Positions 1 to 12,600 of a DNA stretch of 64,000 nt are shown here, piece after piece. Positions within the stretch are counted from its first letter, which is position 1. Each line of letters opens with the position of its first letter. The position numbers and the translations under genes are program-made. Under the pieces are notes generated by a model, which saw only the letters and a list, made by a program, of their open reading frames with translations, was not told where the DNA came from and searched no databases. Origin of the DNA: Daucus carota subsp. sativus (Eukaryota > Streptophyta > Magnoliopsida > Apiales > Apiaceae); contig NC_030383.2 in assembly GCF_001625215.2 (NCBI RefSeq), forward strand, positions 60,316,949 through 60,380,948, in the 5' to 3' direction.

Positions 1-247
1 TAAGCTTTTATTCATTTTATCCTTTATTAGTCCTCAGCTTAGTTAATCTGCTTTTATACTACTATGTTTAGGTTACTATATTATCATTTTCTGAACCATC
101 ATATACATAATACCTAATATAATCATGCCTGGAAGTTTATTACTAGTATTTTTTCTCAGTGTAGACTCTATATAATAACAGTGTTATTGTACTCTTCTAT
201 CATTTTTATTGTGTTCTATAATTTTCTTGTGTGTTGAAAACATGTAG

Positions 248-2086
248 GGGTTTTAAGAGAAAGAAGGGGCATTTCACCAGCACATTACTTGTTTAAAATC
301 GAGGGTTTCTCACTCTTTTCCAAAAATGGCCTAGACAAAATTAGTTCAAAAACCTTCAAAGCTGGAGAGTACAAATGGTATCTTTTTTTTGTTTTGTTTT
401 TATTTATTGAATTATTTGCTATATTGAGTTAAGAATCTTGAGATAGTTGGTTGTTTTTTCTAGCATGTCGTCCTTGATTGGTTAATTGTATATCCCTGAA
501 TTCGGCATCTTTAGAGTTAATAGATTTTGTGTTACAAGGTTTAGTGGTAGGTGCTTGTGTACTATTCGATCAGAGGCAAACCAGGGTGCCGCGGGATAAA
601 GTGGTAGGGAAATTGAATTTTCGTTGATTATGCATATATTTATATGTAAAGGTCAATGCTTAAGTGATCATGTGAATTAGCTATAGCTGAAGTTAGGTAT
701 TTTTGGAGATAATGGAATGAAAAATTATTAACAAAAATTCAGGTGTAAAGAAATAATAAGAGGGAAGCGTTCCTTCTCAATTTGTAGATTGAGTTTTACG
801 GTCGGTTTTGACATGTTTTTTTTAGTGCTTCTAATTGTACTTGTAATAGTACTAGTCAGTTCTCTTTCACTTGCAAGATTAAACAATATGGGCGGGTTCT
901 TGTCATCAGTGAATTGCTACATTGAAATAAGTAGAGATGTATCAATAGGCGTTGGAACTTTTTAGCAAAATTTAACAATGCTCTTGATTACAGGAAGATT
1001 TTACTATTTCCAAAGGGGAACAATAGAGGTAAGGGTGATTATGTATCCATATACCTGATGATGGAAATCACTACTAATATACCAGTTGGCAAGGACATCA
1101 ATGCATTTTTCAAGTTCTTTTTGTTTGACCAATTTCGAGGAGAGTATTTGACTGTTCAAGGTATTAGTAATTTTCCCCAGGTTGATAATTGTGTGTATAT
1201 TATGGTCTTTCTAATTCTGTTATATGAGGATGGGATGAACGTAATTTTGATCTAACCTCTATGCTTTGTATTCTTTAAGGGAGCGCAAGACGTTTTGATT
1301 GGGTGAAAAATGAATGGGGGTTTGATAAGTTCATTCGTTTAATAGATTTTGAACAGCCTACAAATGGTTTTCTGGTTAATGACACATCATTTTTTGGAGT
1401 GGAGGTTTTTGTTACTGAAAGCTCAAGACTCGGTGAATGTCTTTCAATCTCAGAAGTTCCTAATATATCTGGCTTTCCTAATATATCTGGCAAGTACGAG
1501 TGGGTGATCAATCAATTTTCGAAGTTGGGAGAGGAATGTTTTTCTAATGTGTTTATTGTCGGAGGTCATAAATGGTACTTGTGTATGATTTTTGATCCTT
1601 TCATCAACATCAGTTCTTTGTGTCTGTTTTTAAGCAACTTTATCTTTCTAATATCTTCAGGAAGCTACACCTTTATCCCCAAGGCTATTCAAATTATAAA
1701 GGTTTCAGTCTTTCCCTGTTTTTGGTGTCTGTGGATTCCCAAAGTCCCATGTCTGATCACAAAGTGAAAGCAGAGTTCACGCTAACACTTAAAAACAAGT
1801 TTTCTGGGAATTATGCAAAGAATAGAAGTAAATACCACTTCGCTATCTGCTATAGTCTTCTTTTGCAATGGTTCTTTAAAACAATTACGGTACTAATATT
1901 ATTGTTGTATCTGTTGCAGCTACCATCTGGTTTGGTGCACCAACACAACGCCATGGTTGGCGCTCTTTCATCAAACTAAAAGATCTACAAGATCGTGCAA
2001 AAGGCTTTTTAGCTAAAGATAGTTGCGTAATTGAAGCAGAAGTTACAGTGGTATGTGAAACTAGTCAGAAGATGCTAAACTGCTGA
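248..2086 (+). CDS. MATH/TRAF-like domain protein, copy 1 (5' end outside window)
   Basis: Five exons are visible: 248-377, 994-1160, 1280-1574, 1661-1827 and 1920-2086 (stop TGA 2084-2086). All introns are GT-AG and the phases agree with copy 3. The product has two MATH (TRAF-like) domains: the first carries YLFKIEGFSLFS and FFKFFLFDQFRG, the second starts near GKYEWVINQFS and ends with WFGAPTQRHGWRSFIKL. MATH domains are protein-interaction folds; in plants, two-domain forms like this are a large, fast-duplicating family with mostly unknown partners. The short ATG-bearing first exon seen in copy 3 (about 540 bases upstream of exon 2) would lie left of the window, so the gene is partial here. 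No MATH-associated BTB or protease domain is seen. It is the first of three tandem paralogues. Confidence 0.88.
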
Positions 2087-4020
2087 TTTCCTCTTCTTTC
2101 TTAGGAGCAGCATTTAAGCATTTCCTGATGCCTTCGGTATAGAATGTTGAGGAAAGTATTCCTGAGGTTTTCATGACCCTTTTGCATTGAAACATTGAAC
2201 ATTATGATGATATTTGCATTTTGATGTATTAACTGATTTTTATTGCCTACTGTACTATTTTTGGTACTAATCAGAATTGTTGATGAAATATTTTTTTGAG
2301 GATGATAATTTTACATTCTAAACCACTGCGGGACAGAAGTGGGCTTATTTCTAATCTGATTATTGATGTGCCGTATGGAACAATTGTTTAGTTGCTGCAG
2401 TTTAACTAGTTTTATTACAAGTAAAGAGTATCAGGTGGTTTAGCAATATGTGCTTGAAAGCTCTATCCAATCTATCCAATCAATGTGCTCGCTTCTTGCA
2501 TGAAATTGAGACCCCCGTAGAGAGTATGAAAATGGCTCTCGTTTTAAAATTCTGCTTAAGGTTTTAACATCTGTTTCCAATTTTATGAAAAGGAAAGTAA
2601 AATAATGCAAAATAGATATTTTCCACTTAAAATCTACCTAAATGTGGGAAGAATTTTTTTGAATAAATATATATATTAGATTTTTTTTATAAGTAATTTT
2701 TTATGTTTTTTTTTCTTTTCTTTCTCAAAACATTACTTAGCTAGAAACACTCTAAAGAAATTAAATCTTTCGATTTTTAGACAAATTAAATATTTCTCTT
2801 TTTGTGGCAAAAATTATTTCTCTCTCTTTGTTAATATCATAACAAAAATTAGATCAGTAAACAAATCAAATATTTGATAAGTTGCTCGTTCACTTATGTT
2901 AAAGTTTGTTAAACTCGGTCTGATATGCTAATGAACACGAAATTGTCAATTTTTTTTGTTATTCGAAAATTTAGCGAACCAAACCTTTCCCACTTATTTG
3001 ACTCCTTTACAAAACTTATTAAATAATATATTCGTTATGATATGTCACGACGGGTGAAATGGTAAGTTATGTTATTAATCGAGAAGAAAATAATAGCAAA
3101 TTCTAATTCTGGAAAACAAATTTCCTAGTAAACTAATATAGATATAACTGATAGATCTATCATGATACGTTTAAACACTCAAACGAGTGTCCTCAATTTT
3201 GTGTCCGGGTAAGATTTTATCATGACATAAGATATTAGAATTGGGGTGATTTTGGATGTAAAATAATAAGATGGGTGATAAGATTATTTATACCGAATAC
3301 AAATTATAGGGGAAAAATAATAAAATATGTTATATGTTTCATTTTTAATTCCAAAATTTGTTGCATAATACTTACATTCATATTTATTTTAAATTATGTA
3401 CTTTATTATTTTATAATAATCGGGGATACTGGACATATACTTTGATATATTTATATATTTTAACACGTATTTTTAAATTTCTTTTATCATATATTTTTAA
3501 AAAAATTGGAAATGAAAATTTGGATAAAAATAGTCTGTGATATATTTTTATTTAAAAAGCAAATATTTTAAAAAATAATTTAAGAGGGTATTTGGATCGT
3601 TGGTGGGAATGAGAAAGAGAAGTATGGGAAAGAAAACCAAAAGGGTGTTGAAGGAATGATCGGTCTCATTCCACACAAAAATTTTGTTATTCCAAACACA
3701 ATTTATAGGCACGGGTTGAAATTTCCGTTAACCGAGCTCATTAATCAAAACTTTAAAAACAAGTGAACAGAGAGAGTTGGGTAATGCAAGTGCGGAGGTT
3801 AGAGGTACATTGGATGATTTGAATCCCCTCGTATTGAAGAATGCGATGCGAGTAGTCTAGTATTTAATTTTCATTCAATGAAATTACTCCTTCACGCTAC
3901 TCAAGAGTCTCTTCAATTGTATTAGGAGTATAAGTATGTGCAGACTCATATTCCATTGAAAAAGTTTCTAAGGTTGGAAAAAAAAAGGTTTTAAGGCTCG
4001 GAGCTCATCATATTCTGCAA
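2087..4020. other. intergenic, AT-rich, no gene seen
   Basis: Between MATH copies 1 and 2 I see only AT-rich sequence with poly-T runs. A short stretch near 3590-3720 resembles a decayed terminal-repeat element (GGGTATTTGG at one side, CCAAACAC at the other), but no target duplication can be made out. Confidence 0.5.
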
Positions 4021-5525
4021 ATGGCTACCCTCAAGGAGAAAGACGAATGTGGTTCGTATTCAATTCCTTCTAAACTTCCTGACAGTTTATTTGTTTATTT
4101 TTACTTGATAATTTAAGAGATATACTTGAAAATTGAAATCTATAAGAATCAGATCTTTCTAGTACTAATATGATGTTATATTTCTCTGGTATATATATGG
4201 ACGAATTTTAGGTGATTTACGTTGGGGAATAAGAGAAAATCCACCATCAGATTACTTGTTCGAAGTCGAGTCTTTCTCACTTTTTTCTGAAAGTGGCTAC
4301 GGAGACATTGAGTCTGGTGAATTTGTTGCTGGTGGGCACAAATGGTGCGTAAGCATATCTTTAATATTAATTTATGATCTTTTTTTTTATTTTTTTATTT
4401 TAGGGTTGAGTTATTTTAAACAGGAAGATTGTATTCTCTCCATAGTGAGGATGAAGATTATGATGAGTATATGTGTCTGTACCTTTCGCTTGAAGACCAG
4501 GGTAAGGAGGTTCACGCTATATTCAGATTCTTTTTGTTTGACCAGATTCGAGGAAATTATCTCACTCTTGAAGGTATTATTTTCTAATTTGTTCGGAGAA
4601 AAAAATATTTAGCTAATTACATGAATATGTTTATGAAATTGTGAATTTATGATGACATAATGATACATGGTGCATGTTTATTTGAACTTTTTTTTTTATA
4701 GGTGATGTAAAACGTTATGATTCTGTAAAATACCAATGGGGTGTAATTTTCATTTCTTTGCAAGAATTCAAAGATCCCATTAACGGATATTTAGTTAATG
4801 ACACTTGCGTTCTTGGAGCTGAGGTTTATGTTGTCCGAAGACCAGTTCTTCAACAACGTCTGTCGATATCAAATATGGTTAATGTTATCTATAACTATAC
4901 ATGGAAGCTTACTCATTTTTCTGAGTTGGTGGATGATGAGTGTTTTTCTGATGCATTTGATATAGGGAGCTACAAATGGTATTTTCACTTTCAAGCTTCC
5001 TCGTGTTCACAATTTGTATTTTGTACACTACCCCAATATTTGCCTTTTATATATACTTTTTCCGTGATGCAAGGATGCTCTTTTCATCTTCTTAATGTGC
5101 TTCTTTCAGGCGGCTATATCTTAAACCAAATGGTGACGCAGATAATAGAGGTTGCAACCTTTCGTTGTATGTGGAGATGATGGATCCCCCGGATAACTCT
5201 TCTGATGAGCATGTGAAAGCAGAGTTCAAAATCACACTCAAAGACCAGATCAATATGAAACACTACATAAAGAGAGGTTCCATATTTTTCTGTAAAATTT
5301 GTAGAATATTAATCCCAGAAAATTGGTTAATTAACTGGATAATCTTTCTTTTTAGGTACTAATTGGTTTGGTCCTTCAACTTTGCACTCGTGGGGTTGGG
5401 GTTCTTTCATTCCGCTCAAGAATCTACATGACCGTGCTAAAGGATTTATAGTCGAAGATTGTTGCAAATTTGAGGCTCAAATTACCCTGTTATGTAAAAC
5501 TCATCTAAAGCCTCTAGATTCTTGA
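4021..5525 (+). CDS. MATH/TRAF-like domain protein, copy 2, with frameshift at start of exon 3
   Basis: Exons by homology to the neighbours: 4021-4051 (MATLKEKDEC), 4212-4344, 4424-4573, 4702-4978, 5110-5276 and 5356-5525 (stop TGA 5523-5525). Two MATH domains are recognisable (YLFEVESFSLFS, FFLFDQIRGNYLT; then YTWKLTHFSELV and WFGPSTLHSWGWGSF). Exon 3 spliced at the position used by its paralogues reads KIVFSP and then hits TAG at 4443-4445; the conserved frame resumes one base later at SEDEDYDEY. The exon is 150 bases, where the paralogues have 167, so the phase is broken. An internal acceptor, CTCTCCATAG ending at 4445, would restore the frame (exon 4446-4573, 128 bases) but removes a conserved strand and turns the junction Trp into Cys. 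It is therefore either a recent pseudogene or a gene using a shifted acceptor. Confidence 0.75.
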
Positions 5526-6507
5526 ACTTCTTCAGTGAGTTGTTGAAAAATGTAGCTAGTTTGCTTTTGGAAGTCGGATGAAGTTTAATTTTTCAACAAC
5601 TTCTGTGTTTCACTTGTTTCGAATGGAGATAACTGGTTTTGTTAATTATAACTGTGTTTAAATTCATCAAAAAAACACCTTTTTAATTGTCATTCCATGG
5701 AGACTAGCATGTAATACAGCTTTTGCCAGACTATTAACTGGAATAAGTTATACTTCCAAAAAGTGAGCTCAAGTCTGGAGTCGAAATTTATAAATCCAAG
5801 TTGGGAGATATCAAAATATATAAACTAATAAAAAAGTTTCCGTTCCCGGTATCAAAATTTAATAAGAAAATTCACAAAAATACTCATATTTCTAAAATTA
5901 TGATCAAAGTTGCATATGAGATTTCAATCTTGATCCAAAAAAGTTGATTTATATGGTTGTTGGTATATTTGGGGTAAAAAGTTGAAATGCGGATATTTTT
6001 GAAAAAAAATCCTAAATTAATTTATGTGGAATAATCAATATACTTATACAATGCTGATCCAAAAAAGTTGATTTATATGGTTGTTGGTATATTTGGGGGA
6101 AAAGAGTTGCAATGTGAATATTTTTGAAAAAAAATCTTAAATTAATTTGTGGAATAATCAATATACTAAGCAACTTAAGGGAACAATGGTAAAAAAAATT
6201 AGGTTGCTCGTGGATATAAAGAACTAATTTTTTTTAAATAATACTACAAATTTTTTGTCAATGCCTTTCTAGTGTTTCTCATAACTATTAGACAGAAGAT
6301 TTTGATTGCCGGAAATTTTCATGCATCAATAGACAAATAAACATATGTGCTGCACACTAGAAAATCTGTTTTTATAGTAAGCAACTAGTCATAGTCATAC
6401 GAAGAGACGGGACTGTCAGGCTTCCATTTACGAGACGCTATTACTAAGAAAAGTTTAGGGACTTCAAATGTTATTCAGTTCAATTCGTCAGTTTGGTTTT
6501 TCTATCC
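5526..6507. other. intergenic with a 124-bp tandem duplication
   Basis: No gene is seen. A unit starting TGATCCAAAAAAGTTGATTT at 5931 is repeated at 6055 (period 124) with few changes, ending near 6175. The rest is AT-rich spacer leading to the third MATH gene. Confidence 0.7.
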
Positions 6508-8548
6508 ATGGCTGATTCTTTCTCTGCTGAGGATGACGAAGTTGGTATGTTTCCGCTTATTTGTTCTTCTGCAGATTCTTCTTCCGAGTTATAAATTCGA
6601 CTGTAGTCTGTGTAGTAAGGTTTCTAGTAATAATTTCTCTATAGTGATCCCATCTAATGATCTATGTTAATAAATAAACTCTCTAACATGATATCCTTTT
6701 TAAAATGATAATTTTTCCCGGTGTCAAGAATATCAGGGTGACACCATATCAGGGTTAAGGTTATATGATTTCAAGTCATATATCGTCTACTCTCTCTTTT
6801 ATTTACCATGTTAAGTTAGTGACCGTCCTTCAAACCTGTGATGATATCTACTGTGAAAACAAAGGGACTAGTTAAGGCTTCGGATTGAAATTTATGATTC
6901 AGTAAATGTTTTGGACATAAATTTTAGCTAAAAATTAGTCATAAAATTATTTTAAGCCCTAGCTGATATAAAGGAAGTTAGCGATTTTAGATTTTCGCCC
7001 CATATAAAGTCATGATTAATTATGTAATTTTTGGTACAGATAAAGTCATGATTCATCTAATTTTTGATGGATGCACACTCATTGTAGGGGTTTTGAGAGA
7101 AATAAGAGCCACTCCACCGGCACATTTCATGTTCAAGATCCAGTCTTTCTCACTCTTTTCTGAAAATGGCTTAGATGAGATTAGATCGAACAACTTGCAA
7201 GCTGGAGAGCACCAATGGTAACTTCTGAAGTTTCACTCTTATACTTGTAGTCTCTATCAGATTTTATTTCTTGATATTATTACAAGTTGCATTATGATAC
7301 GAAAATAGTTGCTATTTTTAGCTAGCCATCTTTGATTAGTTATTTGCATGCTATCTAATCAAAGCATCTTTAAGGTTGTGACTTGTGAGGTTGTTTGTGT
7401 TGTTTGAGAATATATGTTAACATTTTTTTCGATTTTGTAATTAAGCTGTGCTTATAATTTCTACAGGAAGTTAAAATTGTTTCCAAAGGAAAAATTTGAA
7501 GGTAATGGTGATCATGTATCTATATACCTGATGTTGGAAAGCACAGGTGATCTAGTAGCTGGTAAGGGTGTTGATACCATTTTCAAGTTCTTTTTGTTTG
7601 ACCAAATTCGAGGAAGGTATCTTACTGTTCAAGGTCTGCTTATTTATCATCCTCTTTATATCAAATTCATTGTATTGCTCTTTCTATATCAGAACTTGGC
7701 AAAAGAAACTTATAAGGTCTATGCAATGTATATTTCACAGGGAGAGCTAGACGTTTTGACAGGGTAAAAGACGAATGGGGCTTTGCTAAGTTCATCTCTT
7801 TAACAACTTTCGAAGACCCTACTAATGGTTTTTTAGTTGATGACACTTGCTATCTTGGAGCAGAGGTGTCTGTATTAACTGAAGGCTCGTGTATTGGTGA
7901 ATGTCTTTCAATATCAAAAGTTGACCACAATTTTTCGGGCAAATACAAGTGGGTAATTCATAAATTTTCTGAGTTAGGGGAGAAATGTGATTCCGATGTA
8001 TTTACTGTTGGACGCTATACTTGGTGTGTACTTCGCTAACTAGTAATGCTTGACAGTTTTATTAACGCCTATTCTCTGATATTCAGTCGTGGATCTGTCT
8101 GCTTAGATATAACTGCAATTTTTTTTTTGTACAGGAAGCTAGTGCTTTATCCTGAAGGCATCTCAAATTATAAAGGTTTTTGTGTCTCTTTGTTTTTGGA
8201 GTTTGCGGATTCCAGTAATTGCACTTCTGAGCACGAGGTGAAAGCACATGTCGTTTTAAAAATTATAGACCACTACTCTAATCAGAGTCATATACAGAAG
8301 AAAGGTAAGACCATTTTATATCTGCATTATTTTGATCCTTATTTTTATAACATTCTTATAATACTGTAGTATCTATTGCAGGGAGCAACTGGTTTGGTGT
8401 AGGCTCACCAGCCAAAGGTTGGCATTCCTTCATCGAACTAAAAGATCTCAAGGATCGGCAGAAGGGATATTTAGCTCAAGATATATGTATAATAGAAGCC
8501 GAAGTTAAACTGCTATGTGAAACTAGTCACAAGTCTCTTTGTTGCTGA
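6508..8548 (+). CDS. MATH/TRAF-like domain protein, copy 3 (complete, 317 aa)
   Basis: This is the best intact member of the tandem array. Exons: 6508-6544 (ATG; MADSFSAEDDEV), 7088-7217, 7467-7633, 7741-8023, 8135-8304 and 8382-8548 (stop TGA 8546-8548), giving 954 bases or 317 residues plus stop. Every junction is GT-AG and every phase closes. The first MATH domain covers roughly residues 20-155 (FMFKIQSFSLFS, FFKFFLFDQIRGRYLT, GFLVDDTCYLGAEV). The second covers about 175-305 (GKYKWVIHKFSEL, KLVLYPEGISNYKG, WHSFIELKDLKDRQKGYL). Introns lie at the same places in all three copies, so they arose by tandem duplication. There is no signal peptide and no membrane segment. Such proteins are thought to act as interaction adaptors; no specific partner can be inferred. 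Confidence 0.92.
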
Positions 8549-9110
8549 GCCTGGGGCGTTTTGCTTTACTTGAAGTTCTTTGATGTTGATGACAAGTTAT
8601 GAAGTTAGTAAGATCTTGTATGATCTTACTCGAAATTTAGCCAGGTCTTGTTTGTGCATCAGTACAATGAACATTTTGTCCATTCAGTGTTGAGAAAAAG
8701 TTAGGAAGGTCTGTTATGATTACATGCTTGCACTATTCATTATAATTGATGATAATTTATCTGCATTTGTTATTATTTGTTATTTATCTATTCTTTTTGA
8801 TCAAGTTTCATTTGAGAAGTTGATCCAGAATGTTCTGCAGCAAGATTTAAGATAACAAATGCATTTGAGCAGGTCCATTATCAAATAATTAAATGAAGTG
8901 GTTCAACAATCAATAACAAAATATACTTCTTAAAAGGAATTCAAACGCAAAGCTGTTAATAATCGTTGACGAAATTCTGTTGACAATTTCTCATTAAGTC
9001 TCTGAGAAAAAAGCAAAAGAAAGTTAATATAAGATCAAAGTTTGACTCTCTGAAAAGACGTTTTTGAGAAAGGTTTACACTTGGCCATGTAGATGGTGAA
9101 TGTTTCAAGT
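8549..9110. other. intergenic, nothing recognised
   Basis: This is the 3' flank of MATH copy 3 and AT-rich spacer. No gene, RNA or element boundary was recognised. Confidence 0.5.
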
Positions 9111-9363
9111 AGAGGTGGCAATATCAGACACGACCCGAAACCCGACATGAACCCGACCCAACTCGAAACCCGATTTAGTGAGACAAAAACCCGAAAGTGA
9201 TCCGAAAATCACCCGAAATCGACCCAAAATGACCCGAAATTATAATTTCATTTCTAATAACTTCAATTTTTAGTTTTATTCAATTTTAAGTGATTTTAGC
9301 TTGACCCGAAATCGACCCGATTGCTGACACGAACACGACCCGTTATCCGAAATTGCCACCCCT
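9111..9363. mobile_element. hAT-like MITE (AGGTGGCAAT ends)
   Basis: Inverted ends AGAGGTGGCAAT (9111-9122) and ATTGCCACCCCT (9352-9363) enclose about 250 bases rich in ACCCGA repeats. The ends and size fit non-autonomous hAT-type elements. I could not see a clean 8-bp target duplication, so the superfamily is inferred from the ends only. Confidence 0.55.
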
Positions 9364-9631
9364 GCTTAGAAGTCATTTATAAGTCAGAAAACACGTATAA
9401 TATTTATCGAGTATCTCCTTGAAAGCTTTCAGAGAATCTTCTATTCAAAAAGTACAGACTTCAAAAATGGGCCAAATGCCCTCGACTCTACATTCTACAA
9501 CAGGAGTTTTAGCAACCTTTCAGTAACACTGGCAGCAATTTGCCAAAAAATAACAATCGCAAAAGATAATTAATCTCATTGACTTGCTAATCTTAAAAGA
9601 TCTCCGTATGAGGAAATTAAAGGACTGCGTC

Positions 9632-12600
9632 TTAAAACAATATGTTCTTGTGCTTAGCGATCAACAGATGATTTTCAGGAGAGATGTTGGACGGGACGTA
9701 CTTAAGAAACCGAGAATCCAGACCATGTTCCTTCATCCATATCGACCTTCCCATGTCAATGATATCTTTGCACATGAAGCCCAGTAGTGCTCTTTCCACA
9801 GCACTCATGTTCCTTGAAATTCCTTCCTCTCCAGATACATCGGAATCCCTGCCACGTCCTTCCTCCCTGAATTAATATAAGATATATAACTTACTATACA
9901 TACCTGAAGCAATAATGTTTATAAACTACATTCAAATATTAATTCTCCATCCCCCAATAACGTATTTGAAGCAATAACGTTTATGAACTATATTCAAGTA
10001 TGAGTTCTCCACCCCCTACAAGCGAACATGAATGAACTACATAGGAAATTGATGATTGCATCAGTTTCCAAGCCATGTATAAAATCAAAAAAGAAATTGT
10101 TCTATATCTTAATATATCATTGGGTCCTGATCCTTGGCGCAACGAGACCTTATATTTTTGGGCCTTTGAATTGACCACAACAGCCCAGATCTTCTTTAAG
10201 TTTATAAGTTGTCCTCATTGAAGTCTTGCGGACTACTAAATACTCCACAAAATGCGGACCACTGCTCATTATCTTTTTTGACAAGTTTCCCCCCTTCCAC
10301 TATCCTCTAAACAAAAAAAAAAAAAGCCCGCGTAATAAACAGAATTAAGCAAAATTCATCACGTATCTACAAATTAAAGAATTCATCGACTATTAAGCAT
10401 TAGTCGGTAACCCAAAGCGGTGAAAATTCAATGTTTCTTAACTTCTGTTGAAAAGAAGCGATTTAATAAGAGATTTTACAAATTCACGTATCTGATTAAT
10501 GTAGGGAATGCTATTCATGCTTTAGTCTATAGATTCGTAAAACATGCAAACACAACACCAACAGCAGAAAGCTTCAAAAAGTACCCATGCCTGGCAAATT
10601 CTCGATCAAGAATACTCATACCAGTCCGAACAACAAAAATTATTTGTCAAAAAAACGAGCAATGGTCCTTGTAAATTTTATGCAGAGTAATGGTAGTCCA
10701 GCATTTATTTTATGCTGCCTACCTAAACAATGAAAGAATATCTGGCTGTTGGTGAGTCAATGCAACAGTCCGAATCAAATATGGCTATATTACGGTCCCT
10801 GGTGGCCAGGGACCAGGACCCTATATCATTTATTGTGTGTAAAAAAGTCTAGCATTTACTTGAGTAAAATTGAAGATTTTTACATTATTTCCGGATGTGA
10901 TGTGGCATCTACTACATCAGAAAGTGCTGTACCATGATCTGCATCTACTGCCCAGCTGGTAAACCATGTGATTGCATGGAAATAATCTCTGTCAATACCC
11001 AGATTTGACATATATCCCTTATCTACAAGTAAACCAAGTTTCCATAAGTTAGAAAAGCCATAAAACAAGAAGATTGATCAAGTGACAGTAGTTGTTGATT
11101 ATGCTTCACATAAATTGTTACTTGAATGATTCACCTCATCAGCTTAGGACTAACATTGGTATTAACAGGCCACCACAACACATTATCTTCCTTGTGTAAT
11201 CAAAACAGAAATGACTCACAAATCACCATTGGTTTATATCTAATGAGTTGGATAAGAATTTACTTATATAATGCTTCCACTGACAAAGATGATGGCAGCA
11301 TGTTGCTAATGCTAAGCCTCTCAGATAAGTGTTCACAGTCCCCTCAGCAACATTATCTTGATCACCGTGTTTTGCTAAACAACATCTTATGGTCATATCT
11401 GTAGTAAACAGAACAGAGTAAATTAAAATAATGAAGAGTTCAAGATCAATGCTCAGAAGCAAGATAAAGATTAATTCAGATAAGTCAATTACCTGTTGCC
11501 GGTCCACAAAGATGTTTACCAATTGCCAAATAAGGGATTCCTTTAAGAGATTCAACAGCATTTAAGTTCAAATCCTCAACTGCAAAAGTTTAGGTTTGAT
11601 GTAATTAAACAACATTATGCACATCAAATTTAAATAGTATAAATATGCTTCTGTAGTGAGATTAGGAGACGTAACTGTCCAAGATATAGGCAAAAGTTTC
11701 AAAAATAAAAACCTTTAAGAGGTATCAAGGGAAACTCAACAGGTTATGTTTATTTTTAAGCAAATCAGATCTCAAGTTACTGATTTCATGATCAAGCAAA
11801 CACCCTCGCTGTACGGGACAATATTTTTTGCTTTTTATTCATTATAATTCACATAAAACCAGACAATTTATATGTAATAGTGATTGAAACACGGAACTGG
11901 AGAGGCTAAGCACGAGCACAAAAAAGATGCATGTTGCGGTAATATGTCCTTAGAATTGAATTTTGAACCTAACAATTCATATAATTTTTAATGGTCTACA
12001 TCATTACATGACCAAGCCATTGTGTCATTGTGACTACTAGGTGGTCATGCTACAATACTAGATAACTTTGACTGTGCTTGATTTATAAGGAATTTGTTTG
12101 AGAGAATTTGAAATGTATATCACAAAAATTAGATTACAGGATATCGAAAAACCTTACTATCAATTCTCAATCGCTCTAAAGTCAAGCTCTCTATCTGACG
12201 CAAGCTCCGATCAGCCTAAAAAGTAGCATTAACAGGACATGGAACTTTTAGCGAAAGAACTAATAAAGTGGGGACTTTACAGGTATAGTTTAGAATGTCC
12301 TCTTGATTAATTAAATTATAAATCTGACAGATCAGCAACATAGACCAAAACTTTGATGCCAAAACTTTGCACATATATCTAAGAGGACTCTAATGTAATT
12401 CATAATCAATTTGACAACAAATTCACAGACCTTAAGTTTGTATGACTTCCTCTCGACCAAGAAAACTTTTTTGATCCCATAACAGTCTGCAAGCATTTGC
12501 GTCAAGTATCCCCTCCCTGCTCCAAACTCAACCACTGCAGGAATATCATCATCAACGCAGGACCCATTGCCGTTAGCACATGATTGATTCTTTTGTGTAC

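Noticed and set aside
1-247. First exon of MATH copy 1 (ATG at 126)
   Set aside because: The frame from that ATG has no good donor in the needed phase, and the spacing in copy 3 puts the true exon left of the window.
10200-10320. Extra TRM13 exon between exons 8 and 9
   Set aside because: A 35-codon open stretch (KKDNEQWSAFCGVFSS) follows an AG, but joining exon 8 directly to 9866 keeps the frame and gives the family C-terminus, so it is not needed. It might be an alternative last exon.
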